Source: Paracidovorax anthurii (GTDB lineage Bacteria > Pseudomonadota > Gammaproteobacteria > Burkholderiales > Burkholderiaceae_C). From it: DNA of 64,000 bases. How positions within the stretch are numbered: position 1 is the first letter of the stretch; each line of letters opens with the position of its first letter. The position numbers and the translations under genes were made by a program. Positions 1-9,498 of the stretch are shown piece by piece. The stretch lies in the NCBI RefSeq assembly GCF_003269065.1, contig NZ_QLTA01000008.1:55449-119448 (forward strand), given 5' to 3'. Below the pieces are notes generated by a model. That model made no database searches. It was not told the origin of the DNA and saw nothing but the letters and a program-made list of their open reading frames with translations.

Positions 1-84
1 CGCCATCGCCATCGCCATCGCCATCGCCATCGCCATCGCCATCGCCATCGCCATCGCCATCGCCATCGCCATCGCCATCGCCAT
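1..84. repeat. CGCCAT hexanucleotide tandem repeat (14 perfect units, continues off the left edge)
   Basis: Fourteen uninterrupted CGCCAT units run from the first base to 84. All three forward frames stay open; the frame of the downstream relA start reads Ala-Ile repeated, then Gly-Gly-Gly-Pro before the GTG at 98. A 6-bp unit changes length by two codons per slip, so copy number would not shift frame if it is translated. It may lie in the 5' end or just upstream of relA. The left boundary is not visible. Confidence 0.9.
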
Positions 85-97
85 TGGGGGCGGGCCT

Positions 98-2344
98 GTG
101 AAGAGCATCGCGAGCATCGCCCCGGCGCCCGTGCATGTGCCCGCCGGCCAGGAGGCCGTGCCGCAGCTCATCGCCGCGACCTCGCTGGCCCTGCCCGAGC
201 AGGCGGGAGCGCTCGCGCGCGCGCGGGCGTTCGCCGAGCCGCTGCTGTCGGGCGAGACCCTCGAAACCGGCGAGAACACCTTCGCCCATGCCGAAGCCGT
301 CGCGGCCATTCTCAAGGCCATCGGCGGCTCCGAGGCCATGCAGGCCGCGAGCTATCTCGTGCATGCGAGCTCCCACCTCAACCGGCCGGAGGAAGTCATC
401 GCCAAGGCCTTCGGCCAGAACTTCGCCACCCTGGCGGTGGAGACCACCAAGCTCATGCGCGTGCAGCAGCAGGCGCGCGAGGCGCAGCTCGCCGGGCATG
501 TGGTGGACGATCCGGCCACGCACACCGAGAACGTGCGCAAGATGCTGCTCGCGTTCTCGCGCGACCTGCGCGTGGTGATGCTGCGCCTGGCCTCGCGGCT
601 GCAGACGCTGCGCTTTTATGCGGCCACCAAGCGGCCCGTGTCGCCCACCATCGCGCGCGAGGCCCTGCAGGTCTTCGCGCCGCTGGCCAACCGCCTGGGC
701 ATCTGGCAGATGAAATGGGAGCTGGAGGACCTCTCCTTCCGCTTCCTGGAGCCCGACACCTACAAGCAGATCGCGCGCCTGCTCGACGAGAAGCGCGCCG
801 AGCGCGAGGTGTACATGGAGCAGCTGCGCGGCCGGCTTGAATCCGAGCTGCGCGCGCGCAGCATCAGCGCCAGCGTGCAGGGCCGGCCCAAGCACATCTA
901 CAGCATCGTCAAGAAGATGCGCGGCAAGTCGCTCGACTTCGACCAGGTGTTCGACATCCGCGCGCTGCGCGTGGTGGTGCCCTCGGTGAAGGACTGCTAC
1001 GCGGCCCTCTCGTGGGTGCATTCGCACTTCAAGCCCATCGATGCCGAGTTCGACGACTACATCGCCAAGCCGAAACCGAACGGCTACCAGTCGCTGCACA
1101 CCGTGGTGCGCGACGAGGCCGGCAAGGCCATCGAGATCCAGATCCGCACCCAGGCCATGCACGACCATGCCGAGCACGGCGTGGCCGCGCACTGGGCCTA
1201 CAAGGAAGCGGGCACCAAGGGCTACGGTGGTGTCTCGGCCAGCGGCGAATACGACGCCAAGATCGCCGTGCTGCGCCAGTTGCTGGCCTGGGAGCGCGAC
1301 ATGTCGGGCGCCGTGCAGCACAGGGGCCTGTTCGAGGACCGCATCTACGTGCTCACGCCCGATGCGGCCGTGGTGGAGCTGCCGCAGGGCGCCACGCCGG
1401 TGGATTTCGCCTATGCGGTGCACACCAGCGTTGGCCACCGTTGCCGGGGTGCGCGCGTCGATGGCGCCATGGTTCCGCTCAACACGCTGCTGCAGAACGG
1501 CCAGACCGTGGAGATCGCCACCGTCAAGGAAGGCCGGCCTTCCCGCGACTGGCTCAACCCCGAGCTGGGCTACCTGACGAGCCACCGCGCCCGGGCCAAG
1601 GTGCGCGCCTGGTTCAACGCGCAGGCCACGCACGAAACCATCGCGCGCGGCCGCGAAGCGGTGGAAAAACTGCTGCAGCGCGAGGGCAAGACGGCCATCA
1701 GGCTCGACGACCTGGCCGTGCAGCTCGGCTTCAAGTCGGCCGATGCCCTGTTCGAGGTGGTGGGCAAGGACGAGTTCTCGCTGCGCACCATCGAAACCCT
1801 GCTGCGCCCGCCCGAGCCCGTGCTGCAGCCCGACGACTACCTGCTGCTCAAGAAGGCGCGTGCGCCGGAGGCCTCCTCGCCCAAGGGCGGCGTGCTCGTG
1901 GTGGGCATCGATTCGCTCATGACCCAGCTGGCCAAGTGCTGCAGGCCCGCGCCGCCCGATGCCATCCGCGGCTTCGTGACGCGCGGCAAGGGCGTGAGCG
2001 TGCACCGCGCCGATTGCAGTAATTTCCGCGAGATGGCGGCCCGCAGCGTGGAGCGGGTGATCGACGTCGAATGGGGCACCACGGCACCCGCGGGGCACGG
2101 CCCCTCGGCGGCCGTGTATCCCGTGGACGTGGCCGTGGAAGCCGCCGACCGGCAGGGGCTGCTGCGCGACATCTCCGAGGTGTTCGCGCGCGAGAAGACC
2201 AACGTGATCGGCGTGCAGACCCAGTCCGTGAAGGGCACGGCATGGATGACCTTCACCGTGGAGGTCTCGGACTCCGGCCGCCTCAACAAGGTGCTCGGGA
2301 TCGTCGCCTCGGTGCCGGGCGTGCGTTCCGCCCGCCGCCGCTAG
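98..2344 (+). CDS. relA: GTP pyrophosphokinase RelA ((p)ppGpp synthetase I)
   Basis: 748-residue long RSH enzyme that makes (p)ppGpp from ATP and GTP/GDP when uncharged tRNA stalls ribosomes. The N-terminal hydrolase region is degenerate: the HD pair is replaced by His-Ala at residues 89-90, so hydrolysis should be lost. The synthetase domain (about 260-350) carries GRPKHIYSI and the EFDD motif at 317-320, the acidic form typical of RelA rather than the RxKD form of SpoT. A TGS domain follows (about 413-476), then a Cys cluster (614, 615, 640) and an ACT domain (about 673-748). The chosen start is GTG, preceded by a G-rich stretch that could serve as ribosome binding site. The frame is open upstream through the tandem repeat, so the true start could lie further left. 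Confidence 0.93.
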   Translation: MKSIASIAPAPVHVPAGQEAVPQLIAATSLALPEQAGALARARAFAEPLLSGETLETGENTFAHAEAVAAILKAIGGSEAMQAASYLVHASSHLNRPEEVIAKAFGQNFATLAVETTKLMRVQQQAREAQLAGHVVDDPATHTENVRKMLLAFSRDLRVVMLRLASRLQTLRFYAATKRPVSPTIAREALQVFAPLANRLGIWQMKWELEDLSFRFLEPDTYKQIARLLDEKRAEREVYMEQLRGRLESELRARSISASVQGRPKHIYSIVKKMRGKSLDFDQVFDIRALRVVVPSVKDCYAALSWVHSHFKPIDAEFDDYIAKPKPNGYQSLHTVVRDEAGKAIEIQIRTQAMHDHAEHGVAAHWAYKEAGTKGYGGVSASGEYDAKIAVLRQLLAWERDMSGAVQHRGLFEDRIYVLTPDAAVVELPQGATPVDFAYAVHTSVGHRCRGARVDGAMVPLNTLLQNGQTVEIATVKEGRPSRDWLNPELGYLTSHRARAKVRAWFNAQATHETIARGREAVEKLLQREGKTAIRLDDLAVQLGFKSADALFEVVGKDEFSLRTIETLLRPPEPVLQPDDYLLLKKARAPEASSPKGGVLVVGIDSLMTQLAKCCRPAPPDAIRGFVTRGKGVSVHRADCSNFREMAARSVERVIDVEWGTTAPAGHGPSAAVYPVDVAVEAADRQGLLRDISEVFAREKTNVIGVQTQSVKGTAWMTFTVEVSDSGRLNKVLGIVASVPGVRSARRR

Positions 2345-2385
2345 GGAGCGCGGCGATGGCCGGATATTTGCCGGCGTGCTGCGTT

Positions 2386-2417
2386 TTGCCGGAACCCCGT
2401 TTTTTTGCTGCTACAAT
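2386..2417 (+). promoter_or_regulatory. Candidate promoter for tRNA-Val(GAC)
   Basis: A TACAAT -10 box at 2412-2417 lies 20 bases before the tRNA 5' end. The best -35-like element, TTGCCG at 2386-2391, is at 20-bp spacing, longer than ideal, so only the -10 is well supported. Confidence 0.35.
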
Positions 2418-2437
2418 CCCGCTTCTCGAATACACAC

Positions 2438-2514
2438 AGGCGCGTAGCTCAGCTGGTTAGAGCACCACCTTGACATGGTGGGGGTCGTTGGTTCGAGTCC
2501 AATCGCGCCTACCA
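2438..2514 (+). tRNA. tRNA-Val (anticodon GAC)
   Basis: 77 nt cloverleaf with acceptor AGGCGCG pairing with CGCGCCT, a D-arm starting TAGCTC, anticodon loop CTTGACA (GAC), T-arm GGTTCGAGTCC, discriminator A and an encoded CCA end. It lies alone between relA and a strong terminator. Confidence 0.97.
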
Positions 2515-2531
2515 ACTAACCATTGGTACCC

Positions 2532-2570
2532 AAGCCTTCCAGATCAACGATCTGGAAGGCTTTTTCTTTT
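2532..2570 (+). terminator. Rho-independent terminator after tRNA-Val
   Basis: A perfect 14-bp inverted repeat (2532-2545 and 2549-2562) with a 3-nt loop is followed by a T-rich tract to 2570. It closes the tRNA-Val transcript. Confidence 0.9.
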
Positions 2571-2839
2571 GCCGTCGCGTCACCTGGGGTTTGACCGCTG
2601 TGGCGACAGATCGTGGCGTCCCTGAAGTTCCCCCCCCTGCGGGGCCCCGCACCTTCCCCCGCCCCACAGCGCTTCGCGCGGGTGGCAGGGACAACACTGC
2701 GTGAATCACGGATACGGTGGCTGTTGATCCGCGCTGCATGGGGCTGCGACGGGCCTGGTGGGGCGGGTGCCAGGCCGGACAGAGACCGTCCCTCATGGCA
2801 GACGGTGCAGCCCGAAACGGAGGGGCGGGCGCGGTGGGG

Positions 2840-3541
2840 TCAGTCGGACATCACCGCGCGGACCAGGGTCTCGACATGGATCTCGACGGTGTCGAGGCAG
2901 GGCACCGGGCTGTTGCTGTCGCTCAGGATCAGTGGCAGTTCGGTGCATGCCAGTGCCACATGGTCGATGCCTTCGCGTTGCTGCAGATCCTGGATGAGGG
3001 CCACGAACTCCTGGCGGGTGTCTTCTCTGACGATGCCGTGTTCAAGCTCTGTTTCGATTTTTGCCTGGATACGCGCGATCTGATGGTCGGTGGGCACGAT
3101 GACCCGCATGCCCCTGTCTTCGAAGGGCGTCTTGAAGAACAGGTGGGTCATGGTGAAGACGGTGCCCAGCAGCCCGACCTTCTGTGCACCGCGCTGCCGG
3201 GCGGCATCGCATGTGGCCTCGATGGCGCTCACGATGGGGATGGGCGACAGAGGCAGCACACGGTCCATGACGATGTTGGGCGTGTTGCCGGTCAGCGCCG
3301 CGATGTCCGCGCCGCCCGCCGCCAGGCTGCGCACGGCGCCGAGCACATAGTCGGCCAGCCGGTCGAATTCGCGATGGCGGCAGAGGCTGAATACCGTGAA
3401 GGCGCTGAGGCTTTCGATGGACAGGCGGGGCAGGTTCTCCTTGCCCGCCTGTTTCTGAACGCCGTGGATGATCTTGCGGTAATACGCCACGGTGGATTCC
3501 GGGCCGATGCCGCCAATGAGGCCGAGCTTCTTCATCTTCAT
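2840..3541 (-). CDS. Aspartate/glutamate racemase family protein (one-cysteine, YgeA-like)
   Basis: 233-residue Asp/Glu racemase-fold enzyme. The N-terminus has the phosphate/carboxylate-loop-like LGLIGGIGPEST. The usual first catalytic Cys (CNT motif) is replaced by Thr84 in TGNT, while the second, Cys199 in ALACTELP, is kept. That Thr/Cys pair is the arrangement described for E. coli YgeA (Thr83/Cys197), which prefers L-substrates. I chose the ATG at 3541 because the family start MKMKK follows it and AAGGA lies upstream; the frame is open further upstream but that extension is low-complexity. It is divergent from the LysR gene at 3814, a typical regulator-target layout. Confidence 0.85.
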   Translation of the reverse strand: MKMKKLGLIGGIGPESTVAYYRKIIHGVQKQAGKENLPRLSIESLSAFTVFSLCRHREFDRLADYVLGAVRSLAAGGADIAALTGNTPNIVMDRVLPLSPIPIVSAIEATCDAARQRGAQKVGLLGTVFTMTHLFFKTPFEDRGMRVIVPTDHQIARIQAKIETELEHGIVREDTRQEFVALIQDLQQREGIDHVALACTELPLILSDSNSPVPCLDTVEIHVETLVRAVMSD

Positions 3542-3813
3542 GGTCGTGCTGTTCCTTGGGGTGGTGCGTGGAGGTGGGGGGCGCGAGAGGCAACGACGAG
3601 GCCTCCGTGCTGCCAGCAGGCGAGAGAGGGTGGCGAGAAACCATTGCGGGAGATCGCCCGCGATGGCGCGAATGTCTTCAGGCGGCGTGCCGGCCTGGAT
3701 TCGCAGCAGAGATCGACAGCCCACGAACGATGGAGAAAGTTGACCAAGGCTGCGCACTTTACGGACATGAGTCCATCATGAGAACTGAATAATCATGATG
3801 AAAGAATCATGAA
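3542..3813. promoter_or_regulatory. Divergent intergenic region between racemase and LysR genes
   Basis: 272 bp without a convincing gene. The last 55 bp before the LysR start are AT-rich and hold repeated TCATGA-type motifs (ATCATGAG near 3776, AATCATGA at 3791-3798, GAATCATGA at 3804-3812). Such motifs near a LysR gene may be autoregulatory sites; this is inference. Confidence 0.45.
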
Positions 3814-4689
3814 ATGAGAAAGATAGACCTGGAATCCCTGGCGTTCTTCAAGTCCGTGGTGGACACGGGCAGCGTCACCCAGGCCGCAAAGCAACTGCAC
3901 CGGGTGCAGTCCAACGTCACCACGCGCATCCGGAATCTGGAGGAGCGCCTGGGGGTGCAGTTGTTTTTGCGGCAAGGCAATCGGCTCAGCCTGTCGGCCG
4001 AGGGCGAATTGCTGCGTGGCTATGCCGAGCGGCTGTTGCGCCTGTCGTCGGAGGCCGAGTCCGCCATGCTGCTTCGCGCGCCGCAGGGAACGCTCCGGCT
4101 GGGCACGCTGGAGAGCACGGCGGCCGCGCGGCTGCCGCCGGTGCTGTCGCGGTTCCATGAGCGCTACCCGGACGTGTTCATCGAGCTGGTCACGGGGTCC
4201 ACCACGCGGTTGCTGGGCATGCTGCAGCGGTACGAGATCGATGCCGCGTTCATCTCCGAGCCCTTCCAGGCCCCCGAGCTGGCAACGCAGGAGGCATTCG
4301 ATGAGGAACTGGTGCTCATCGCGGCGCGCTCTGCCACCGATGTGCTGGGCCCGGAGCACCTGCGGCGATGCTCGGTCATTGCGTTCCCCACGGGTTGTTC
4401 GTACCGGCGCATCCTGGAAGAGTGGTTTGCAGGGACCGGCGCCGCCCCGCACCGCATCCTGGAGCTGGCGTCATACCACGCCATCGTGGCCTGCGTCGCG
4501 GCCGGCACGGGCATCGGCATCATGCCGCGCTCGATCCTGAAGGCCGTGCATGCCGAGCCGCAGTTGCAGGTGCTGCCCTTGCCAGCGCGCTACGCCGAGG
4601 TCACGACGCACCTGGCCTGGCACCCGCAGCACGTATCGGCCGCGACGGAGGCGTTGCGGCAACTGCTGGCCAGCGAGCGCGGCGAGTAA
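3814..4689 (+). CDS. LysR-family transcriptional regulator
   Basis: 291 residues. The N-terminal winged helix (about 4-62) has the LysR pattern FFKSVVDTGSVTQAAKQL followed by RIRNLEERLGVQLF. The rest is a type-2 periplasmic-binding-like effector domain beginning near residue 90 (LRLGTLES). It is divergent from the Asp/Glu racemase gene, its likely target, and 158 bp upstream of metE on the same strand. It does not look like MetR in its HTH or effector domain, so I do not call it metR. The start ATG follows an AT-rich leader with only a weak AAAGA ribosome site. Confidence 0.88.
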   Translation: MRKIDLESLAFFKSVVDTGSVTQAAKQLHRVQSNVTTRIRNLEERLGVQLFLRQGNRLSLSAEGELLRGYAERLLRLSSEAESAMLLRAPQGTLRLGTLESTAAARLPPVLSRFHERYPDVFIELVTGSTTRLLGMLQRYEIDAAFISEPFQAPELATQEAFDEELVLIAARSATDVLGPEHLRRCSVIAFPTGCSYRRILEEWFAGTGAAPHRILELASYHAIVACVAAGTGIGIMPRSILKAVHAEPQLQVLPLPARYAEVTTHLAWHPQHVSAATEALRQLLASERGE

Positions 4690-4847
4690 GTCGGGCCCCC
4701 TTGCCTTTCGACCTCCAGCACCACGGCCAGTTACATGCGCTCCAATATGATCAATGAGTGAAATTCATAATTCTGTGAGATAAGACCATTTTACTTCATT
4801 GAATCGCAAGCCTACGATCGGTCGCTTCTGTTTTCTGGGAGCGGCAT
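4690..4847 (+). promoter_or_regulatory. metE upstream region with a TGAA-A-TTCA palindrome
   Basis: 158-bp gap, AT-rich from about 4740 to 4805. It contains the 9-bp palindrome TGAAATTCA at 4759-4767 and TTCATTGAA-like bases near 4795. MetR sites in enterics are 11-bp TGAA-N3-TTCA, so the match is only partial. No riboswitch is recognisable in this length. Confidence 0.35.
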
Positions 4848-7142
4848 ATGACGACCATCCACAACCTCGGCTTTCCCCGCATCGGCGCCCAGCGTGAACT
4901 GAAGTTCGCGTTGGAGTCTTATTGGAAGGGCGAATCCTCGCGCGACGAACTCAAGGCCCTGGGCGGCCAGTTGCGCCAACGCCATTGGGAGAAGCAAGCC
5001 GGCCTGGACCTGGTGCCCGTGGGCGACTTCGCGTTCTACGACCAGGTGCTCGACATGAGCTTCACGCTGGGCAATTTGCCCGAGCGCGTGCGGGGCTTCC
5101 ATGGCGACCCGCTCGACAACTATTTCCGCGTCGCGCGCGGCCGCTCGGCGCGCTCGGCCGAGGAGCACGCCGGCTGCTGCGGTGGCGTGGTCGCCGGCGA
5201 GATGACCAAGTGGTTCGACACCAACTACCACTACATCGTCCCGGAATTCCATGCCGGCACGGAGTTCAGGCTCGATGCCTCGCGCCTGCTGGAGCAACTG
5301 GCCGAAGCCAGGGCCCAGGGCGTGAAGGCCAAGCCCGTGATCGTCGGCCCGGTGACCTACCTGGCCATCGGCAAGGCCAAGGACGACTCCGACAAGCTCG
5401 AACTGCTGCCGCGCCTGCTGCCGGTGTATGCGGAGCTGCTCGACACCCTGGGCGCGCAGGGCGTGGAATGGGTGCAGATCGACGAGCCCATCCTCGTCAC
5501 GGAACTCGACACACCATGGCAGCATGCCTTCAACACGGCCTATCACCACCTGAAGGGCAGCCGCGTGAAGCTGCTGCTGGCGTCCTATTTCGGCCAGTTG
5601 CAGGAGAACGCCTACCTTGTGGCCAACCTGCCGGTGGCGGGGCTGCACATCGATGCCGTCAACGACCGCGAGGGCGTGCTGCCGCTGCTCAACCTGCTGC
5701 CGGTGCACAAGGTGCTGTCGCTGGGCGTCATCAATGGCCGCAACATCTGGAAGACCGATCTGGCGGCAGTGCTCGACTGGGTGGAGCCGCTCGCGCAGCG
5801 CCTGGGCGATCGCCTGTGGATCGCTCCCTCGTGCTCGCTGCTGCACGTGCCGGTGGACCTGGACAGCGAGCGCAAACTCGACGCCGAGGTGAAGTCCTGG
5901 CTGGCATTCGCGCTGCAGAAGCTCGATGAATTGCAGGTGCTGGGCCGGGCCCTGCGCGAGGGCCGCGGTGCGGTGGCCGACGCGCTGGCCGCCAACCGGG
6001 CCGCGCTGGCCGCGCGCCGCGCCTCGCCCCGGGTGAACGATCCCGAAGTCCAGAGGGCCGTGGCCAGGATCAGCCCGCACCTGGGCCGGCGCGAAAGCCG
6101 CTATGCCGAGCGCGCGTCCACGCAGGCGGCCCTGCTGAAGCTGCCGGCCTATCCGACGACGACCATCGGCTCCTTTCCCCAGACCGCCGAGATCCGCCAT
6201 GCGCGCAGCGAATTCAAGGCCGGGCGCCTGGACGATGCCGGCTACCAGGCCGCGATGCGGGCCGAGATCGAGCGCAGCGTGCGCGAGCAGGAAGAGCTGG
6301 GGCTCGACGTGCTGGTGCACGGCGAGGCCGAGCGCAACGACATGGTCGAGTATTTCGGCGAGCAGCTGGAAGGCTATGCCTTCAGTCAGTTCGGCTGGGT
6401 GCAGTCCTACGGCTCGCGTTGCGTGAAACCGCCGATCCTCTTCGGCGACATCAGCCGCCCGAAGGCGATGACGGTCGAATGGATCACCTACGCCCAGTCG
6501 CTGACCGCCAAGCCCATGAAGGGCATGCTGACCGGCCCCGTGACCCTCCTCAACTGGTCGTTCGTGCGCGACGACCAGGCGCGCTCGGCTTCGTGCAGGC
6601 AGCTCGCGCTGGCGATCCGCGACGAAGTACTCGACCTGGAAAAAGCCGGGGTGCAGGTGATCCAGATCGACGAGGCCGCGCTGCGCGAGGGCCTGCCGCT
6701 GCGCAAGTCGCAGTGGCAGGAATACCTGGACTGGGCCGTGGAGAGCTTCCGCATCACGGCCAACGGCGTGCGCGACGAAACCCAGATCCACACGCACATG
6801 TGCTATTCGGAGTTCAACGACATCATCGCGTCCATCGCCGCGATGGATGCCGATGTGATCACCATCGAGACCTCGCGCTCCGACATGGAGTTGCTCGATG
6901 CCTTCGATGATTTCAACTACCCCAACGAGATCGGTCCGGGGGTGTACGACATCCATTCGCCCAACATTCCGACGCAGGAGCACATCGTGCAACTGATGCA
7001 GAAAGCCGCCGAGCGCATTCCCGCCCGGCGCCTCTGGGTCAATCCCGACTGCGGCCTGAAGACCCGCCAGTGGGCGGAAGTGATCCCGGCGTTGACCAAC
7101 ATGGTCTCGGCGGCCAAGGCGCTGCGCGCCAGCGTTGCCTGA
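4848..7142 (+). CDS. metE: Cobalamin-independent methionine synthase MetE
   Basis: 764 residues; 5-methyltetrahydropteroyltri-L-glutamate--homocysteine methyltransferase, the last step of methionine synthesis, cytoplasmic. Both halves of the tandem barrel are present: the N-terminal HNLGFPRIG and the C-terminal catalytic half starting near [11 protein letters not shown]. The zinc ligands are all visible: His650 and Cys652 (HMC), Glu674 (TIETS) and Cys735 (NPDCGLK), the same spacing as E. coli His641/Cys643/Glu665/Cys726. The ATG is preceded by GGGAG about 8 bases upstream. No internal break. Confidence 0.98.
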   Translation: MTTIHNLGFPRIGAQRELKFALESYWKGESSRDELKALGGQLRQRHWEKQAGLDLVPVGDFAFYDQVLDMSFTLGNLPERVRGFHGDPLDNYFRVARGRSARSAEEHAGCCGGVVAGEMTKWFDTNYHYIVPEFHAGTEFRLDASRLLEQLAEARAQGVKAKPVIVGPVTYLAIGKAKDDSDKLELLPRLLPVYAELLDTLGAQGVEWVQIDEPILVTELDTPWQHAFNTAYHHLKGSRVKLLLASYFGQLQENAYLVANLPVAGLHIDAVNDREGVLPLLNLLPVHKVLSLGVINGRNIWKTDLAAVLDWVEPLAQRLGDRLWIAPSCSLLHVPVDLDSERKLDAEVKSWLAFALQKLDELQVLGRALREGRGAVADALAANRAALAARRASPRVNDPEVQRAVARISPHLGRRESRYAERASTQAALLKLPAYPTTTIGSFPQTAEIRHARSEFKAGRLDDAGYQAAMRAEIERSVREQEELGLDVLVHGEAERNDMVEYFGEQLEGYAFSQFGWVQSYGSRCVKPPILFGDISRPKAMTVEWITYAQSLTAKPMKGMLTGPVTLLNWSFVRDDQARSASCRQLALAIRDEVLDLEKAGVQVIQIDEAALREGLPLRKSQWQEYLDWAVESFRITANGVRDETQIHTHMCYSEFNDIIASIAAMDADVITIETSRSDMELLDAFDDFNYPNEIGPGVYDIHSPNIPTQEHIVQLMQKAAERIPARRLWVNPDCGLKTRQWAEVIPALTNMVSAAKALRASVA

Positions 7143-7204
7143 GCTTTCGCTCCGGTCTTTGCGAGGGGCCGTTGCCGGCGTGTCCCGCAGATCGGCTCCG
7201 CGCG

Positions 7205-7648
7205 TCAGCGTCCCTGGCAGGCCGCGCGGAGGATCTTGCCGGCGGGATGGCCGGGAACGCCGTTGAAGGCGACCGGGGCCTCGTTGTCCTTGAATTCGTC
7301 CCTCGCGGTCACGGGGCCTTGCCAGAAAGGTTCCTGGAAATACTGCAGGGAGAGGTACCAGCCCGCACGCGCCTCGCAGTCGAACACGGCCACGCCCTTG
7401 AAAGAGCGGTAGGGCGTCTTGCCGTAGCTGGTGCGCGTGCTGGCGCGCGATACCCGGACATCCACGGTGACCCGGCCCCGCCACGGCACCACCGTGGGGT
7501 TGATCTGCACGAGATCGCCGTCCGGCACTTCCGGAAAGCCGTGGATGGTGAGCCATTCCCCGTCCCGGACCATGGCCGCAGGCTGCGCCTGCGCATGGCT
7601 GGCAAGCAGCGCGGCGGCGACCATGGCTGTGCGGAAAAGGATGGGCAC
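7205..7648 (-). CDS. Exported protein, surface-adhesin E-like domain
   Basis: 147 residues from a GTG start at 7648 with GGAGG four bases upstream. The N-terminus (PILFRTAMVAAALLASHAQA) is a good signal peptide, cleaved after Ala about residue 21. The mature part has alternating beta-like segments, an RTSYGKTPYRSFKGVAVFDC core and two cysteines (in FDCEARA and RAACQG) that could pair. The pattern fits small single-domain exported proteins annotated as surface-adhesin protein E-like; that assignment is from memory and its role is unknown. It is convergent with metE. An ATG at residue 9 is an alternative start. Confidence 0.6.
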   Translation of the reverse strand: MPILFRTAMVAAALLASHAQAQPAAMVRDGEWLTIHGFPEVPDGDLVQINPTVVPWRGRVTVDVRVSRASTRTSYGKTPYRSFKGVAVFDCEARAGWYLSLQYFQEPFWQGPVTARDEFKDNEAPVAFNGVPGHPAGKILRAACQGR

Positions 7649-7836
7649 GGAACCTCCGGGGCGGCCGATGGGCAGGCCGCAAAGCATCTTAGGCGATGCG
7701 GGGGTTGCGCGGTCTTGCGGAACGTCACCTGGGCGATGGTGGAGCAAGGCTCAGGGTAATCCTTCGCGGTGCGGCCACGTGCCGCTCCCTAGAATCCGTC
7801 GTGCTGCCATGTCGTGCAGCCCGAGAGGCCGTCATC

Positions 7837-8403
7837 ATGGCCCACGTGTCCAAGGAGCCCGCCGTGCAAGAACCCACATCCGAATCGCCTTCGCCCAACA
7901 CGCACCAGCGGATCATCAAGAAGTACCCCAACCGCAGGCTCTACGACACCTCCACCTCCACCTACGTCACGCTCGCCGAGGTCAAGCAGCTCGTCATCGA
8001 CGGCGAGCAGGTGGCCGTGCGCGACGCCAAGACGGGCGAGGACCTCACCCGCAGCATCCTGCTGCAGATCATCCTGGAAGAAGAAGCCGGCGGCGCGCCG
8101 ATGTTCACCGAGGCCGTGCTGGCCAACATCATCCGCTTCTACGGGCATGCCATGCAGGGCTTCATGGGCGCCTACCTGGAGAAGAATGTGCAGATGTTCT
8201 CCGACTTCCAGGCGCGCATGGCCGAGCAGTCGCAGGGCTTCACGCCCGAGATGTGGACGCAGTTCATGAGCCCCCAGTCGCCGCTCTACCAGGGCATGAT
8301 GGGCAAATACCGCGAGCAGTCGCAGGCGATGTTCACGCAGATGCAGGAGCAGATGCAGAAGCAGACCGAGCAGATGCTCGGCGCCTTCGGCATCAAGCGC
8401 TGA
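7837..8403 (+). CDS. phaR: Polyhydroxyalkanoate synthesis repressor PhaR
   Basis: 188 residues. The N-terminal PHB/PHA accumulation regulator DNA-binding domain is clear: IKKYPNRRLYDT, then VTLAEVKQLV and DAKTGEDLTRSILLQII. The central PHB-binding region and a Gln/Met-rich tail (MQEQMQKQTEQM) follow. PhaR binds nascent PHB granules and represses phasin and its own gene. The start at 7837 has GAGAGG upstream; the longer upstream reading is not family-like. Confidence 0.95.
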   Translation: MAHVSKEPAVQEPTSESPSPNTHQRIIKKYPNRRLYDTSTSTYVTLAEVKQLVIDGEQVAVRDAKTGEDLTRSILLQIILEEEAGGAPMFTEAVLANIIRFYGHAMQGFMGAYLEKNVQMFSDFQARMAEQSQGFTPEMWTQFMSPQSPLYQGMMGKYREQSQAMFTQMQEQMQKQTEQMLGAFGIKR

Positions 8404-8484
8404 CGGGTTCAGCGCAGGCACGGCGCACCGGCGGCCGGGCCCCGGGCACGGTCCGGCGCGCACCGGGAGCGCGGCCGGTGCCCG

Positions 8485-9498
8485 TCAGGGGCTGCCCAGC
8501 AGGTGGCCACCCACCCTGCGGCCATACATCGAATCGCCCGAGTCGTGGTACTTCTGGCGTGTGCCCTCCACCGAGCCGGTGAAGCGCGGATCCTGGGGGC
8601 GCTCGTGGCTGTTCATGAACATCGCCACGTCCCACGCTTCCTGCGTGCTGAGGGAGCCGCCCTTGCCCAGCGGCATGTTGGCCTGGATGAAGCCCGCGGC
8701 ATTGGCCAGCTGGTGCATGCCCGCCCCCCAGTTGAAAGACTCGGCCCCCCACAGCGGCGGAAACACCTGGGCATCGCCCGAGCGCTGGCCCTGGCCGTCG
8801 GCGCCATGGCACAGAGCGCAGTTCTGTGCATAGACCTTCTCCCCGCGCGCATAGTCGGCCGGTTGCGCCGGCTGCTTGAGCTTGGGGTAGCCGCTGCCCG
8901 GAATGGGCAAGCCCACCGGCGCGCCCTGGGCGAGCCAGAAGGCATAGGTTTGCAATGCGGTCATGATCTCGCTGTCCTGCGGCGGGGCCTTGCCGTTCAT
9001 GCTGTACATGAAGCAACCCTGCAGGCGGGAGGCCAGCGTGTCCACCTGGCCGGTCTTGCTGCGGAAGGCCGGGTAGTGGGCGAAGGCGGCCCACATCGGC
9101 GCGGAATCGGGTTTGCGCCCGGCATCGAGGTGACAGTTCGCGCAGCTGAGGCTGTTGCCCACGTACTGCGCGGCGTATTTGCCGGTCTCCCGGAAGATGT
9201 TCTCGCCCAGGCGGATCACCCTGCCGTATTCGCCGTCCGGCATCGCGCTTTCGGGGGGCGGTGCGAAGGCCGTGCGGGAGGGGGCCGGTGCGGGCGCAGT
9301 GGGGTGCTGGGCCATGGTGGCGGGCTGGGTGGGCGAGGCCGGCGCGGCCTCGGCCAGGGGGCGACGCAGCAGGTGGTCGAACAATCCGTTCGCCCCCACG
9401 GCCACGCCCAGTACCACCGTGACCATGGTGCCGGCGAACCATGCCAGGCCCTTGAAGCCTTGCGGGTCGCCGCCGTTGCGGGTATGCGGCGAGTTCAT
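8485..9498 (-). CDS. tsdA: Membrane-anchored diheme c-type cytochrome, TsdA-like (thiosulfate dehydrogenase)
   Basis: 337 residues. One N-terminal membrane segment (about 17-40) anchors a periplasmic domain with two heme sites, CANCH (119-123) and CALCH (227-231). Cys162, 39 residues after the first heme His, fits the unusual His/Cys-ligated active-site heme of TsdA (43 residues apart in Allochromatium, from memory). Phrases such as NCHLDAGR, GCFMYSMNGKAPP, FPPLWG and NSHERPQDPRF match the TsdA pattern. Such enzymes join two thiosulfates into tetrathionate. The start overlaps the stop of the upstream cytochrome gene by ATGA. A generic cytochrome c role remains possible. Confidence 0.7.
   Translation of the reverse strand: MNSPHTRNGGDPQGFKGLAWFAGTMVTVVLGVAVGANGLFDHLLRRPLAEAAPASPTQPATMAQHPTAPAPAPSRTAFAPPPESAMPDGEYGRVIRLGENIFRETGKYAAQYVGNSLSCANCHLDAGRKPDSAPMWAAFAHYPAFRSKTGQVDTLASRLQGCFMYSMNGKAPPQDSEIMTALQTYAFWLAQGAPVGLPIPGSGYPKLKQPAQPADYARGEKVYAQNCALCHGADGQGQRSGDAQVFPPLWGAESFNWGAGMHQLANAAGFIQANMPLGKGGSLSTQEAWDVAMFMNSHERPQDPRFTGSVEGTRQKYHDSGDSMYGRRVGGHLLGSP

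Noticed and set aside
3814-4689. Calling the LysR gene metR because metE follows it
   Set aside because: MetR is normally divergent from metE and its sequence pattern differs; this gene is instead divergent from a racemase gene, and only a partial MetR-like palindrome lies upstream of metE.
4812-7682. 956-codon open frame on the minus strand opposite metE
   Set aside because: It mirrors metE codon structure, has no domain or ribosome site, and metE is unmistakable on the plus strand. The same reasoning removes other long antisense frames opposite uvrC, gsiA, portal and capsid.
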